Assembly (NCBI GenBank): GCA_900769645.1
Contig: CAAGHI010000030.1
Coordinates: 38,263-102,262, forward strand
Reading direction: 5' to 3'
Length of the DNA: 64,000 nucleotides
From: Candidatus Gastranaerophilales bacterium
GTDB taxonomy: Bacteria; Cyanobacteriota; Vampirovibrionia; Gastranaerophilales; Gastranaerophilaceae
The stretch's first letter is position 1. Every line of letters starts with the position of its first letter. Positions 24,475 to 32,781 of this stretch are shown here, piece by piece. Position numbers and translations under genes: made by a program. Below the pieces are notes generated by a model that worked only from the letters and a program-made list of their open reading frames with translations, ran no database searches and was not told the origin of the DNA.

Positions 24475-25800
24475 ATGAAACACGTATATATCGAAACAAT
24501 GGGTTGCCAAATGAATAAATCAGATACCGAAAGAATGCTCGGAATGCTTTCTCACTTTGGCTATGAAGAAACAAAAGATCCTGAAAAAGCAGATTTGTTA
24601 ATGGTAAACACCTGTTCTATCAGACAACTCAGTGAGGATAAAGCTTTCAGCCAACTTGGTGTTTGGGGCAAGTGGAAGCAAGATAGAAATCCTGATTTGA
24701 AAATCGGAATGTGTGGTTGTGTAGCTCAACAAAAAGCAAGACAGGTTTTTGCCCGTGCACCTTATGTTGACTTTGTTTTGGGAACTCATAAGATTTATTC
24801 GCTTCCAGAAGTTATAAAAAGAATTAATAATGGTGAACGAGTTTGCGAATGCGAAGAAACAAATAAACCTTCGCAAAATCCTGAAAATTACGAAATTAAC
24901 CGTGTAAAATCAACAAATGCGTGGATTAATATAACAGAAGGCTGTAATAATTTCTGTACTTATTGTATTGTTCCATACACTCGTGGTCGAGAACGTTCAA
25001 GGCTCCCTGAAACAATTATAAAAGAGGCAAAAGACGCTCTTAATGCAGGGTTTAAGGAAATTACATTGCTTGGACAAAATGTTGACAGTTATGGTAAAGA
25101 TTTTAAAGATAAAAATTACAGACTCGCCGACTTGTTAAAAGAATTAAATGCGCTTGAAGGCAAATTTAGAATTCGTTTTGTAACGTCATATCCGACAGAT
25201 ATTACAGATGAATTGATTGAAACTGCAAAAGAGTTGGACAAGGTTTGTGAGTACTTCCATATTCCGATGCAATCAGGAAATTCGGAGGTTTTGAAAGCCA
25301 TGAACAGACGTTATGACAGAGAAACTTATGCGAAAATCGTGAAAAAAGTTCGTGAGATGGTGCCTGATGTGACTATTACAAGTGACTTTATCGCAGGTTT
25401 TCCAGGAGAAACGGAGGAACAGTTCCAAGACACATTGACTGCAATTGACGAGTATGAACTTGATTATTGCAATGTTGCAGCGTATTCTCCACGAGAAAAA
25501 ACAGTTGCTGCAAGATGGACAGACAAATTTATTCCGGAAGATGTTAAGGACGAAAGATTTCAACGACTTAATGATAAAGTTAAAGAAAATTGCTTGAAAT
25601 CAAACTTGAAATATGTTGGTCGTGAAATGGAAGTTTTGGTTGAAAACTTTTATGAGCACAAAGGACAGATGATTAACACAGGCAAAACTCGTAATTTCAA
25701 GACGGTTCATATTCCTTGCGATACGGATTTGACAGGGCAATTTGTAAACGTAAAAATATCTGGTGCGAAAACTTGGTATTTAAAAGGTGAATTAATCTAG
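24475..25800 (+). CDS. miaB: tRNA-2-methylthio-N6-dimethylallyladenosine synthase MiaB
   Basis: A radical-SAM methylthiotransferase of 441 residues that adds a 2-methylthio group to i6A37 of tRNAs reading UNN codons. The N-terminal UPF0004 domain supplies Cys11, Cys47 and Cys82 for one 4Fe-4S cluster. The SAM cluster is Cys157-x3-Cys161-x2-Cys164 (EGCNNFCTYCIVP). A C-terminal TRAM domain binds tRNA. The ATG follows AAAGAGGAAC. It is monocistronic. Confidence 0.95.
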   Translation: MKHVYIETMGCQMNKSDTERMLGMLSHFGYEETKDPEKADLLMVNTCSIRQLSEDKAFSQLGVWGKWKQDRNPDLKIGMCGCVAQQKARQVFARAPYVDFVLGTHKIYSLPEVIKRINNGERVCECEETNKPSQNPENYEINRVKSTNAWINITEGCNNFCTYCIVPYTRGRERSRLPETIIKEAKDALNAGFKEITLLGQNVDSYGKDFKDKNYRLADLLKELNALEGKFRIRFVTSYPTDITDELIETAKELDKVCEYFHIPMQSGNSEVLKAMNRRYDRETYAKIVKKVREMVPDVTITSDFIAGFPGETEEQFQDTLTAIDEYELDYCNVAAYSPREKTVAARWTDKFIPEDVKDERFQRLNDKVKENCLKSNLKYVGREMEVLVENFYEHKGQMINTGKTRNFKTVHIPCDTDLTGQFVNVKISGAKTWYLKGELI

Positions 25801-25939
25801 ATTAATTTTATATTCATATACATAAAATATGAAATTATTTTCGTCATTCTGAAAGCTTAGAATATTAATGTGAGCGAGGAGCGAACATATAATATTCTTG
25901 CTATTCAGAATCTATTATTTTTTTCAGTTATATTATGCC

Positions 25940-25963
25940 GTCGGCATGGTAATGCCGACCTAC
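25940..25963 (-). repeat. REP-like hairpin, TCGGCAT stem
   Basis: On the minus strand GTAGG is followed by TCGGCAT / ATGCCGA, the same stem as the RAYT-flanking REPs with a changed loop (TACC). Confidence 0.8.
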
Positions 25964-26059
25964 TTCGCTGTGTGATTAATCTCATGGATTGTTGTTTGCG
26001 AAAATTATTGACAAAATGCGAAAAATACCTTAAAATATACAGAATTAGTGAGGTGTTTT

Positions 26060-26425
26060 ATGTTTAACAATGTTAATCCTTTTGGCAACCGTGCAATTTC
26101 TTCTTCTACATCGTCTGACAGTAATGGCAGAAGGCAAAAAGAGGATCCGAAGGAAGAATTAAAAAAATATATTGATGAAGATGAGCCTGATGAGGTTTTG
26201 TTGGGTGGGCAACCGATTTTGACTGAGGAAGAAATTCTTGCGATGACTCGTCAATATATAGCAAAATTGAAGTCTGAGCATGAAGATAGCGAAAAAATTC
26301 AGAAAAAATTGGATAAATATTTGGAAAATTTTGATGTCAAAAAGTTTATGAAAAAAAATCCGAATATGACAAGTCCAGATTTTTATATGGTTATGTTTAA
26401 TGAGACAGAAGGGCTTGTAAAGTGA
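26060..26425 (+). CDS. Hypothetical protein
   Basis: A 121-residue highly charged protein that I do not recognise. It starts MFNNVNPFGNRA, has a Ser-rich stretch, then acidic/basic helices (KEELKKYIDEDEPDEVL, ILTEEEILAMTRQYIAKLK) ending in a segment MTSPDFYMVMFNETEGL. No signal or membrane segment is present. GAGG 8 nt before the ATG at 26060 sets the start; the upstream GTG at 26048 overlaps that site. Confidence 0.6.
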   Translation: MFNNVNPFGNRAISSSTSSDSNGRRQKEDPKEELKKYIDEDEPDEVLLGGQPILTEEEILAMTRQYIAKLKSEHEDSEKIQKKLDKYLENFDVKKFMKKNPNMTSPDFYMVMFNETEGLVK

Positions 26426-26577
26426 CATACAAAGTCACGTCTAATGAATGGATTACAGGTGTCTTGTAATGACGAAAAATCCTACGATAGCTGTGTAAGT
26501 AATAGCTTGTAATTACAACAATCCACTTTCATCAACATAATTAATCAACCATTTTTCAATCTTTGCGGTCGGAGAAG

Positions 26578-26601
26578 GTAGGTTGGGCATACTTGCCTAA
26601 C
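26578..26601 (+). repeat. REP-like hairpin, TTGGGCA stem
   Basis: GTAGG foot, stem TTGGGCA / TGCCTAA with one mismatch. It lies just past the 3' end of the xer gene. Confidence 0.75.
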
Positions 26602-26632
26602 AAACAAAAAACCAAAATCAAGAAACTTATAA

Positions 26633-27547
26633 CTATGCTCTCGGGTGAGCTTCGTTGTAAACCTCTTTCAAGTGCTGAGTTGAAACGTGTGTGTAGATTT
26701 GCGTGTTTGAAATGCTGGCATGTCCCAAAAGCTCTTGCACAATTCTTAAATCCGCTCCGTTTTCTATCAGGTGTGTGGCAAAACTGTGACGGAAAACGTG
26801 TGGAGTTACGTGTTTTGGCAAGTTTATTTTTTCTACGATTTCGTTTATCACATTTCGAACTGTTCTTGTCTGTAATCTGTAACCTGTATTGTTTATAAAA
26901 ACCGGAGAATCCTCGTTTTGTGGCGGAACAGGAAATCCCTTTGGAATAAGTGGTCTTGCTGTTTCAATGTATCTTTCAAGATAGTTTTTTGCCCTGTCAG
27001 TTACAAGGATAATTCGCTCTTTTGCGCCTTTCCCGAAAACTCGGATTTCGTTGTTTTCGAGATTTAAGTCGCCAAAATTCAGACCTGAAAGTTCTGAAAT
27101 ACGCATTCCGGTTGCCCATAAAAGTTCCAAAATCGTTCTGTTGCGATATCCTGCCGGAGTTTCAATTTTTGTATTATTTAAAATCTGTTCAACTTCATCA
27201 GGTGTCAAAAACTTTGGTAGCGACTTTGGACGCTTCGGATTATTCAAATTCATCGCCGGATTTGAGTCAACTTTTCGCTCTCTATATAAATATTTGTAAA
27301 AAGTTCTTAACGAAGCAATTTTTCTTGCGACCGTTGTTTTCTTGTAATTAAACTTTTGTATAAAGTGTATATATTCCCTAATTTTGGAAAAATTTACGTC
27401 CTCACAGGCGGTATCTTCAAGCCATATTAAGTAACTCAAAATGTCTGAACAGTAGGCTTTTGCGGTATGCCCGGAAAAGTTCTTTTCGGCTATTATGTAT
27501 GATTTAAAATCTTCTAAATCTTGCTTTGAATTTTCATTTATGCTCAT
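26633..27547 (-). CDS. xerC: Tyrosine recombinase XerC/XerD type
   Basis: A 304-residue site-specific recombinase. An N-terminal SAM-like core-binding domain spans about residues 8-93. The catalytic domain carries Arg149 (TGMRISEL), Lys173 (GKGAKER), His250-x2-Arg253 (TPHVFRHSFATHL), His276 (LLGHASIS) and the nucleophile Tyr285 (QIYTHV). No mobile-element genes surround it and the length is that of housekeeping Xer proteins, so chromosome dimer resolution is the likely role. XerC versus XerD cannot be decided. Confidence 0.88.
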   Translation of the reverse strand: MSINENSKQDLEDFKSYIIAEKNFSGHTAKAYCSDILSYLIWLEDTACEDVNFSKIREYIHFIQKFNYKKTTVARKIASLRTFYKYLYRERKVDSNPAMNLNNPKRPKSLPKFLTPDEVEQILNNTKIETPAGYRNRTILELLWATGMRISELSGLNFGDLNLENNEIRVFGKGAKERIILVTDRAKNYLERYIETARPLIPKGFPVPPQNEDSPVFINNTGYRLQTRTVRNVINEIVEKINLPKHVTPHVFRHSFATHLIENGADLRIVQELLGHASISNTQIYTHVSTQHLKEVYNEAHPRA

Positions 27548-27667
27548 AATGTTATCGCCTTTATATATACGTTTTCTACTTCATTTATATTATTGCTTTT
27601 TTATAAATAATATTATACAATACTTTTGTAAGAATTAAAATAATTAAATTATCCTGCAGGAGATAAA

Positions 27668-29530
27668 ATGAATTATAAGAAATTATTAGTATCATCTATC
27701 GTCGTTATGACAGTCCTAACTTCGCAAGCTAATGCGAAAGAATTACAGGCGCAAGTTCAAAGAACTACAACAAGTGTGCCAAACATTTACTCTCAACAAA
27801 ATGTTACAACTGTTAAATCTGTATCTCAGCCTTATCCTGAAATCGCTAAGTTGATTGAATATAATCACTGTGACGAGGCAGATGCAAAACTTAAAGAAAT
27901 GATTGAGGCTAAGCCTAATGACATTAATTTACAAGCTTTGAGAGCCGTTTCAATGGCAAAACAACACAAACTTGAACCTGCACAATTTGAGTTAGACAAA
28001 CTTTTGAAAAAAGCTCCAAACAATCCTATTTTGCACTATGCACAAGGATATGTTTATATGCAACGTCAAACAGCATCTGACGTTGATTACATCAAGACTA
28101 CTAGAGGCTTGATTAATTCTGCAATTAAAGAATTCGTTACAGCCGTAAATCTTGATTCAAAATACTTCCAAGCATATAACGCAATGGGCGTTGCAACTTT
28201 GAAATTGGGTAATAGAAATGATGCGTTGGAATTGTTTAATACTGCGTTGAAGGTAAACCCTGGATTTGCAAATGCGCACGATAACGTTGGTGTTGTTCAA
28301 ATGATGAACGGTGATCTTGACGCTGCTGAAAAAAGTTTTATGAGTGCAATGAAATACAACACTCACAACCCGACAGCTTGGTACCACATGGCACAAGTTG
28401 AAACAAGAAGAGGTAACTATTCAAAAGCCTTGACTTGGGTAAACCACTCATTGCACGTAAACCCAAATTCATCTCCGGCATTGACTTTGCAAGGTGAATT
28501 ATACTTGAAACAAGGTAACCAAGCCGCTGCGATTAATTCGTTTAAAAAAGCGCAACTTGTAAAACCTGAAAACTCAAGACCTTACATGAACCTTGCAACA
28601 ATTTACGAAAACCGTGCAGATGAAGAGTTTGCGATGGAACAATTGAAAACAGCGTTGGCAATTAATCCTAACAACTCAGAAAGTAAATTGAGAATTGCCA
28701 ATATGGCATTGCACATTAGAAAATACGACCAAGCACTTGATTATTATTCAAAACTTGTCGGTGATGCAACATACAATGATGATGCAATTGTTGGTTTGGC
28801 AAACACATACTACGAAATGGCAAAAGACCGTGGTGAAAATAACGGTATTACAACTAACAGAGAAGTTTACTTAGCTTATGACTACATTAACAAAGCTATT
28901 GAAAAATGCCCTGAGGACTTGGAACTTCACCTCGCAAAATTGAAGCTTGCAAGACTAATTCACCAAGATCCGCTATCTCGTGACAGCTTGAACTACATTA
29001 TCCAAGCTGCAGGCAACAATCTTATGGATAACGTAATCAAAGGTGAAGCTTACCTTGCATTGGGTAGAGAAAAAGATGCGGTTTATACGTTTGAAAATGC
29101 TGTTAATTTCTCAAACTCAGTTGATGATGACTTGTATTTGGCAGAAATTCTTGTTCATAACAAACAATTCAGAACTGCAAGATTGGCTTTGCAAAAGGCT
29201 TTGATGAAAGATCCTGATAACGTAATTGCGAAAAACGGTATTGAATATATCAACCTTTGCGAAACAAAATCAAACGAATTCTTTGATATTGCTCAGCACG
29301 AATACCAAGAAAACAACTACGCATCAGCTATTGAATACTGCAACCGTGCAATCGACTTCTATCATAACAGCCCTCAAATCGCTAAGTTGAAGGCAATGTC
29401 TTATGAAAAAGAATTGAACTATCGTGGCGCGGTTAAATATTATCAACAGTACTTGGCAATGAATCCGAATGCTGCTGATAGAGCTGAAATCATGAAGAAA
29501 ATGGAAAAATTCCAGCCGAAAGCAAACTAG
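27668..29530 (+). CDS. Secreted TPR-repeat protein
   Basis: A 620-residue protein with a Sec signal peptide (residues 1-23, KKLLVSSIVVMTVLTSQANA). It is almost entirely tetratricopeptide repeats from about residue 60 to the end, seen as recurring A-x2-xxG-x5-A-x6-A-[IL]-x2-[ND]P units such as AYNAMGVATLKLGNRNDALE and AHDNVGVVQMMNGDLDAAE. It is probably a periplasmic or outer-membrane scaffold; the partner is unknown. GCAGGAG precedes the ATG. Confidence 0.85.
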   Translation: MNYKKLLVSSIVVMTVLTSQANAKELQAQVQRTTTSVPNIYSQQNVTTVKSVSQPYPEIAKLIEYNHCDEADAKLKEMIEAKPNDINLQALRAVSMAKQHKLEPAQFELDKLLKKAPNNPILHYAQGYVYMQRQTASDVDYIKTTRGLINSAIKEFVTAVNLDSKYFQAYNAMGVATLKLGNRNDALELFNTALKVNPGFANAHDNVGVVQMMNGDLDAAEKSFMSAMKYNTHNPTAWYHMAQVETRRGNYSKALTWVNHSLHVNPNSSPALTLQGELYLKQGNQAAAINSFKKAQLVKPENSRPYMNLATIYENRADEEFAMEQLKTALAINPNNSESKLRIANMALHIRKYDQALDYYSKLVGDATYNDDAIVGLANTYYEMAKDRGENNGITTNREVYLAYDYINKAIEKCPEDLELHLAKLKLARLIHQDPLSRDSLNYIIQAAGNNLMDNVIKGEAYLALGREKDAVYTFENAVNFSNSVDDDLYLAEILVHNKQFRTARLALQKALMKDPDNVIAKNGIEYINLCETKSNEFFDIAQHEYQENNYASAIEYCNRAIDFYHNSPQIAKLKAMSYEKELNYRGAVKYYQQYLAMNPNAADRAEIMKKMEKFQPKAN

Positions 29531-29537
29531 CGTTGGA

Positions 29538-29561
29538 GTTGGGCAAGTATGCCCAACCTAC
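29538..29561 (-). repeat. REP-like hairpin, TTGGGCA stem
   Basis: Minus-strand GTAGG plus TTGGGCA / TGCCCAA, 7 bp after the TPR gene stop, where it could protect the mRNA end. Confidence 0.8.
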
Positions 29562-29632
29562 CGAAACAGCTGCGGAGCATTCCGCTAAAACCCAAATTAT
29601 AAATAGCAAAATTAAACCTAAATAAAAGTAAA

Positions 29633-29890
29633 ATGAAAAAATTCGATATACGAAAAACATTCGATACATTTTTGAGAGAGCCCGTCAGTATACTAACTGA
29701 GGGGCTGTTTCAACTTGTGAATATTGAGAATAATATTTTCAGTAAAAAGCCTTATGTGAATGTTGATTTTGTGAATAAGAAAACGCAGATTACGGTTGTA
29801 AATAGCGAAAAAATGTATAATTTGTTTCAAAAAGTTCTGTTTAAACGCAAATTGGAAGAACAAAAAGAAAAAGCCAAAAGCAAGAAATAG
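29633..29890 (+). CDS. Hypothetical protein
   Basis: An 85-residue soluble protein that I do not recognise. It starts KKFDIRKTFDTFLREPVS, has a central ENNIFSKKPYVNVDFVNKK beta-rich stretch and a strongly basic/acidic helical tail (FKRKLEEQKEKAKSKK). There is no clear ribosome site. It lies about 100 bp after the TPR gene, separated from it by a REP. Confidence 0.5.
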   Translation: MKKFDIRKTFDTFLREPVSILTEGLFQLVNIENNIFSKKPYVNVDFVNKKTQITVVNSEKMYNLFQKVLFKRKLEEQKEKAKSKK

Positions 29891-30177
29891 AAAGATGCAA
29901 AGAGGCAGAGTCTGTTTCGTTAAGTTACTAGGTTACTAGGGCACTAAGGTCGTTACAAAATAATTACGAAGTCGTCATTCTGAAAGCTTAGGTGCTACGC
30001 ACGTAGCCCTCTGTAACGACATTCATTCCTATTTCATGTATTGGTATAGAGTTATGGTTAGTTGTTTTGCAAAAATTGCAACTACTTTAGGCGTCATTCT
30101 ATAGTTGGGTAGCCCCAACCCACTTTATGATATGAACCATTCGCTATTCACAATTTACTTCTCACTTTAGTCAAAAA
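29891..30177. other. Repeat-rich spacer
   Basis: There is no gene. It contains a TTACTAGG-type dispersed repeat (29908-29970; a long near-identical copy at 36650-36740) and a GTGCTACGCACGTAGCC composite repeat (29990-30045). Confidence 0.6.
29990..30045 (+). repeat. Composite dispersed repeat (GTGCTACGCACGTAGCC type)
   Basis: GTGCTACGCACGTAGCCCTC followed by TGTAACGACATTCATTCCTA, preceded by GTCATTCTGAAAGCTTAG as in the copy at 32539. Confidence 0.8.
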
Positions 30178-30201
30178 GTAGGGCGGGATACTTATCCCGC
30201 C
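30178..30201 (+). repeat. REP-like hairpin, GGCGGGAT stem
   Basis: GTAG foot, stem GGCGGGATA / TATCCCGCC. It lies 8 bp from the thrC stop and may serve as its 3' hairpin. Confidence 0.75.
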
Positions 30202-30208
30202 ACTAATT

Positions 30209-31261
30209 TTAAATATTCATAGCTCTTAAAATTTCTGTCATATCAGCTGCGGTTTTCTTAACCCCAGCGTTTGAATGTTCGATTGCATTATCTGGGTCTT
30301 TCAAACCATTTCCAGTCAAGATACAAACTATTTTTGAGCCTTCTTTAACTTGGTCTTTTACCTTAATCAAGCCGGCAACTGATGCGGCACTTGCAGGTTC
30401 TGCAAATACGCCTTCTGTTGATGCGATAAGTTTATATGCTTTTACAATTTCCTCATCGGTTACAAAGTTAATCATACCGTTACTTTCGTCACGTGCAGCT
30501 TCTGCTTTTGCCCAGCTTGCAGGGTTGCCGATACGGATTGCTGTTGCAAGTGTTTCAGGTTTGTAAATTCTTTCGCCTTTAACAATTGCAGCTGCCCCTT
30601 CTGCTTCAAAGCCCATCATCTTAGGTAATGCAGAAATTTTACCCAATTTATGCCATTCGGTGTAACCTTTCCAATAAGCTGTGATATTTCCGGCATTTCC
30701 AACAGGAATAAAGTGGTAGTCTGGGGCTTGTCCTAATGCGTTGCAGATTTCAAATGCGCCCGTTTTTTGACCTTCAATTCTGTATGGGTTTACAGAGTTT
30801 ACAAGCGTAATCGGATAGTTGTCAGAGATTTTACGAACCATTTCTAACGCTTCGTCGAAATTTCCTTGGATTGCGATGATTTCTGCACCATACATCATTG
30901 CTTGAGAAAGTTTGCCGAGTGCAATGTAGCCGTCCGGAATAAGTACAAATGTTCTCATTCCTGCTCTTGCACCGTATGCAGCAGCGGCAGCAGATGTGTT
31001 GCCTGTTGACGCACAAATAATTGCGCCTGAGCCTGCTTCTTTGGCTTTTGAAACAGCCATAGTCATGCCACGATCTTTGAAACTTCCTGTTGGGTTGCAA
31101 CCTTCATATTTCAAATAAATTTCGGCGTCAATTCCGATTTTTTTAGCCAAATTATCAGCCTTAATCAAAGGTGTGTTTCCTTCGTTAAGTGTAACTACCG
31201 GAGTTTTTTCAGAAACCGGCAAATATTCTCTAAAAGTGTTGATTAATCCTTGATAATACAT
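30209..31261 (-). CDS. thrC: Threonine synthase
   Basis: A PLP enzyme of 350 residues that converts O-phospho-L-homoserine to threonine. PLP-binding Lys62 is in TGSFKDRGMT; the phosphate-binding Gly-rich loop is PVGNAGNITAYW. Substrate-side motifs NEGNTPL and CASTGNTSAAAAAYGARAG are typical of the short, class II-like bacterial enzymes. The last step of threonine synthesis; no other thr genes are adjacent. Confidence 0.93.
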   Translation of the reverse strand: MYYQGLINTFREYLPVSEKTPVVTLNEGNTPLIKADNLAKKIGIDAEIYLKYEGCNPTGSFKDRGMTMAVSKAKEAGSGAIICASTGNTSAAAAAYGARAGMRTFVLIPDGYIALGKLSQAMMYGAEIIAIQGNFDEALEMVRKISDNYPITLVNSVNPYRIEGQKTGAFEICNALGQAPDYHFIPVGNAGNITAYWKGYTEWHKLGKISALPKMMGFEAEGAAAIVKGERIYKPETLATAIRIGNPASWAKAEAARDESNGMINFVTDEEIVKAYKLIASTEGVFAEPASAASVAGLIKVKDQVKEGSKIVCILTGNGLKDPDNAIEHSNAGVKKTAADMTEILRAMNI

Positions 31262-31312
31262 AATTTTCCTTTTTTAATTTTTGTTGTCTAATTATAATTT
31301 TAGTTGAATTCT

Positions 31313-31669
31313 TTATTTTTGTGGAAGTTGAGGAGCTGGTTGTGGTGCCGGATTCATTTTTTCTTGAAGTTTTGCTTGGCGTTTTTGCAATGCTATCATT
31401 TTTTTCATTGATTTTGCTTCGCCAATCGGTTTGTTAAATTCTTCAGGATTAATTGTAATCATTTTTTCCCAGCAACCAGGAACATTTGATTTTTCGCCGC
31501 AAATACAATTTCTCCAAGTTTCTCCTGTTTGTTTATCAACAAGGATTGTCAACATATTGTTGCCTGTAACAACTTCGTATCTGTCTGTTGTTGGCTCTTC
31601 TGTTGCAATATTTATTGCCAATACAACAAGAATAATAATCATTAATGCGTTTAAAATTTTGTCTTTCAT
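31313..31669 (-). CDS. Hypothetical membrane-anchored protein
   Basis: A 118-residue protein of unknown function. One N-terminal hydrophobic helix (residues 6-22, LNALMIIILVVLAINIA) acts as signal anchor. The rest is outside or periplasmic, with a small Cys segment (TWRNCICGEKSNVPGCW) and a C-terminal helix MKKMIALQKRQAKLQEKM followed by Pro/Gln-rich residues. It lies just upstream of thrC in the same direction, 51 bp apart. Confidence 0.6.
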   Translation of the reverse strand: MKDKILNALMIIILVVLAINIATEEPTTDRYEVVTGNNMLTILVDKQTGETWRNCICGEKSNVPGCWEKMITINPEEFNKPIGEAKSMKKMIALQKRQAKLQEKMNPAPQPAPQLPQK

Positions 31670-31798
31670 ATAATTTCTCCTATTTTATCAAGAATTATTA
31701 TACATATAAATATGAACTTTAGCAAGAGTAATGCTTTTGTGCAATGAAAAATTTTTCATAATCTTTTAAAATAAAGACAATTTAAGAAAGGAAAAATT

Positions 31799-32146
31799 AT
31801 GGTTTTATTATTAAGATGGATTTTGTTTGCGTTGGCTGTAATTTTTACGGCGTGGCTTGTTCCTGGAATTAGTGTAGAAAATTTTCAAAGCGCAATGCTT
31901 GTGACAGTGATTATTGCACTGATTAATATTTTTGTCAGACCGTTAATCGTTTTTATTACTCTGCCGATAAATATTTTAACTCTCGGAATTTTTACATTGG
32001 TTATAAATTCATTCCTTTTAATGCTTGCGGGATACCTTTCTCCAGGGTTTGAAGTCAATGGATTTTTGTCAGCGTTCTTAGGTTCAATTGTACTTGCGTT
32101 CTTGGCGTTGGTTATAAACATGACGACTGTAAACGGTGAGGAGTAA
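31799..32146 (+). CDS. YvlD-type membrane protein (phage holin family 4 fold)
   Basis: A 115-residue integral membrane protein with four hydrophobic segments. It matches the YvlD / Phage_holin_4_2 family by RWILFALAVIFTAWLVPGI near the N-terminus, ALINIFVRPLIVFITLPINI and the late LVINSFLLMLAGYL. The function is unknown; despite the family name there is no phage context. AGAAAGGA precedes the ATG. It is monocistronic. Confidence 0.8.
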   Translation: MVLLLRWILFALAVIFTAWLVPGISVENFQSAMLVTVIIALINIFVRPLIVFITLPINILTLGIFTLVINSFLLMLAGYLSPGFEVNGFLSAFLGSIVLAFLALVINMTTVNGEE

Positions 32147-32186
32147 TAAATACTATTAATTTCGAAATTACTATTATTTATTATAA

Positions 32187-32228
32187 TGTCCTGCGCGGAC
32201 GGCGAGAACTTTTTATGGAAAAAGTTCC
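32187..32228 (+). repeat. TGTCCTGCGC repeat with swapped stem
   Basis: TGTCCTGCGCGGACGG followed by hairpin GAACTTTTT-ATGG-AAAAAGTTC. The copy at 50371-50411 keeps the head and ATGG loop, but its stem is AAATTTTTT / AAAAAATT. Confidence 0.7.
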
Positions 32229-32538
32229 ACAAAACCAGCCACACGCTTCATTCGCTAATAACTTGTAAGCTCAACTTGAAACGAGTGAACTCGCGCCACA
32301 TGAGCGAAGTGCGGAGCTGTTCCCAGAAAACTTAAGCGGTCTGCAAGACTTTTCTGGGAACACGGAGTCACGTTTAACGCGAATGTGGCTCCACACTCGC
32401 AAACAGAACAGCTTATTGAATAACTTTACCGCTCAAACAACACTCGTTTTGACGTTTGTTTCGCTAACGAGTTATTGCTCATTTTGCTATCGTGGCGATT
32501 TGACTCCGTAATCAGTTACGTCATTCTGAAAGCTTAGG

Positions 32539-32590
32539 TGCTACGCACGTAGCCCTCTGCAACAACATTCATTCCTACTTCAGGCATTAG
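32539..32590 (+). repeat. Composite dispersed repeat (GTGCTACGCACGTAGCC type)
   Basis: Same head as the copies at 21462 and 29990, then CTGCAACAACATTCATTCCT. Confidence 0.75.
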
Positions 32591-32640
32591 TGAGTGGATA
32601 AATATTCTTGCTATTCAGAATCTATTGCACAATAAAACAG

Positions 32641-32668
32641 ACTCCGAATCGGAGGCCGGAGTGACAGT
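32641..32668 (+). repeat. ACTCCG hairpin repeat
   Basis: ACTCCGAATCGGAGGCCGGA followed by GTGACAGTTACGG. It is the same family as 1117 and 48591. Confidence 0.65.
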
Positions 32669-32726
32669 TACGGTTTAGTTTTGGTTGGTAGGCTCTGCTA
32701 TGCTTATATCAAAAAATAATACACAA

Positions 32727-32760
32727 CACAACGGGCTTGCCTTATGGCAAGCCCGTTGTG
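32727..32760 (-). terminator. Terminator of pgk
   Basis: A perfect 15-bp stem CACAACGGGCTTGCC / GGCAAGCCCGTTGTG with a TTAT/ATAA loop, followed on the minus strand by U-rich sequence. Confidence 0.85.
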
Positions 32761-32781
32761 CAAAAATATTTTTAAAATATC

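Larger units (their letters stand above)
32147..32720. other. Long repeat-rich spacer without a gene
   Basis: It begins with a TGTCCTGCGC hairpin repeat (32187-32228). A GC-richer stretch with several inverted repeats follows to about 32515 (for example TCCCAGAAAA ... TTTTCTGGGA around 32320-32360), then a composite repeat and an ACTCCG hairpin. I found no tRNA, RNase P or tmRNA signature. Confidence 0.55.

Noticed and set aside
26563..26898. Plus-strand ORF opposite the xer gene
   Set aside because: It lies antisense to conserved Xer catalytic motifs and starts inside a REP.
26633..27547. Integrase of a mobile element
   Set aside because: No attachment-site repeats, tRNA target or cargo genes are visible, and the length and motifs are those of housekeeping Xer recombinases.
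31799..32146. Phage holin indicating a prophage
   Set aside because: The family name is historical; YvlD-like proteins are chromosomal membrane proteins and no phage gene is nearby.
32230..32520. Possible structured RNA gene (RNase P, tmRNA or 6S)
   Set aside because: The stretch is GC-richer with inverted repeats, but none of the hallmark motifs of those RNAs, nor a promoter and terminator pair, could be found.
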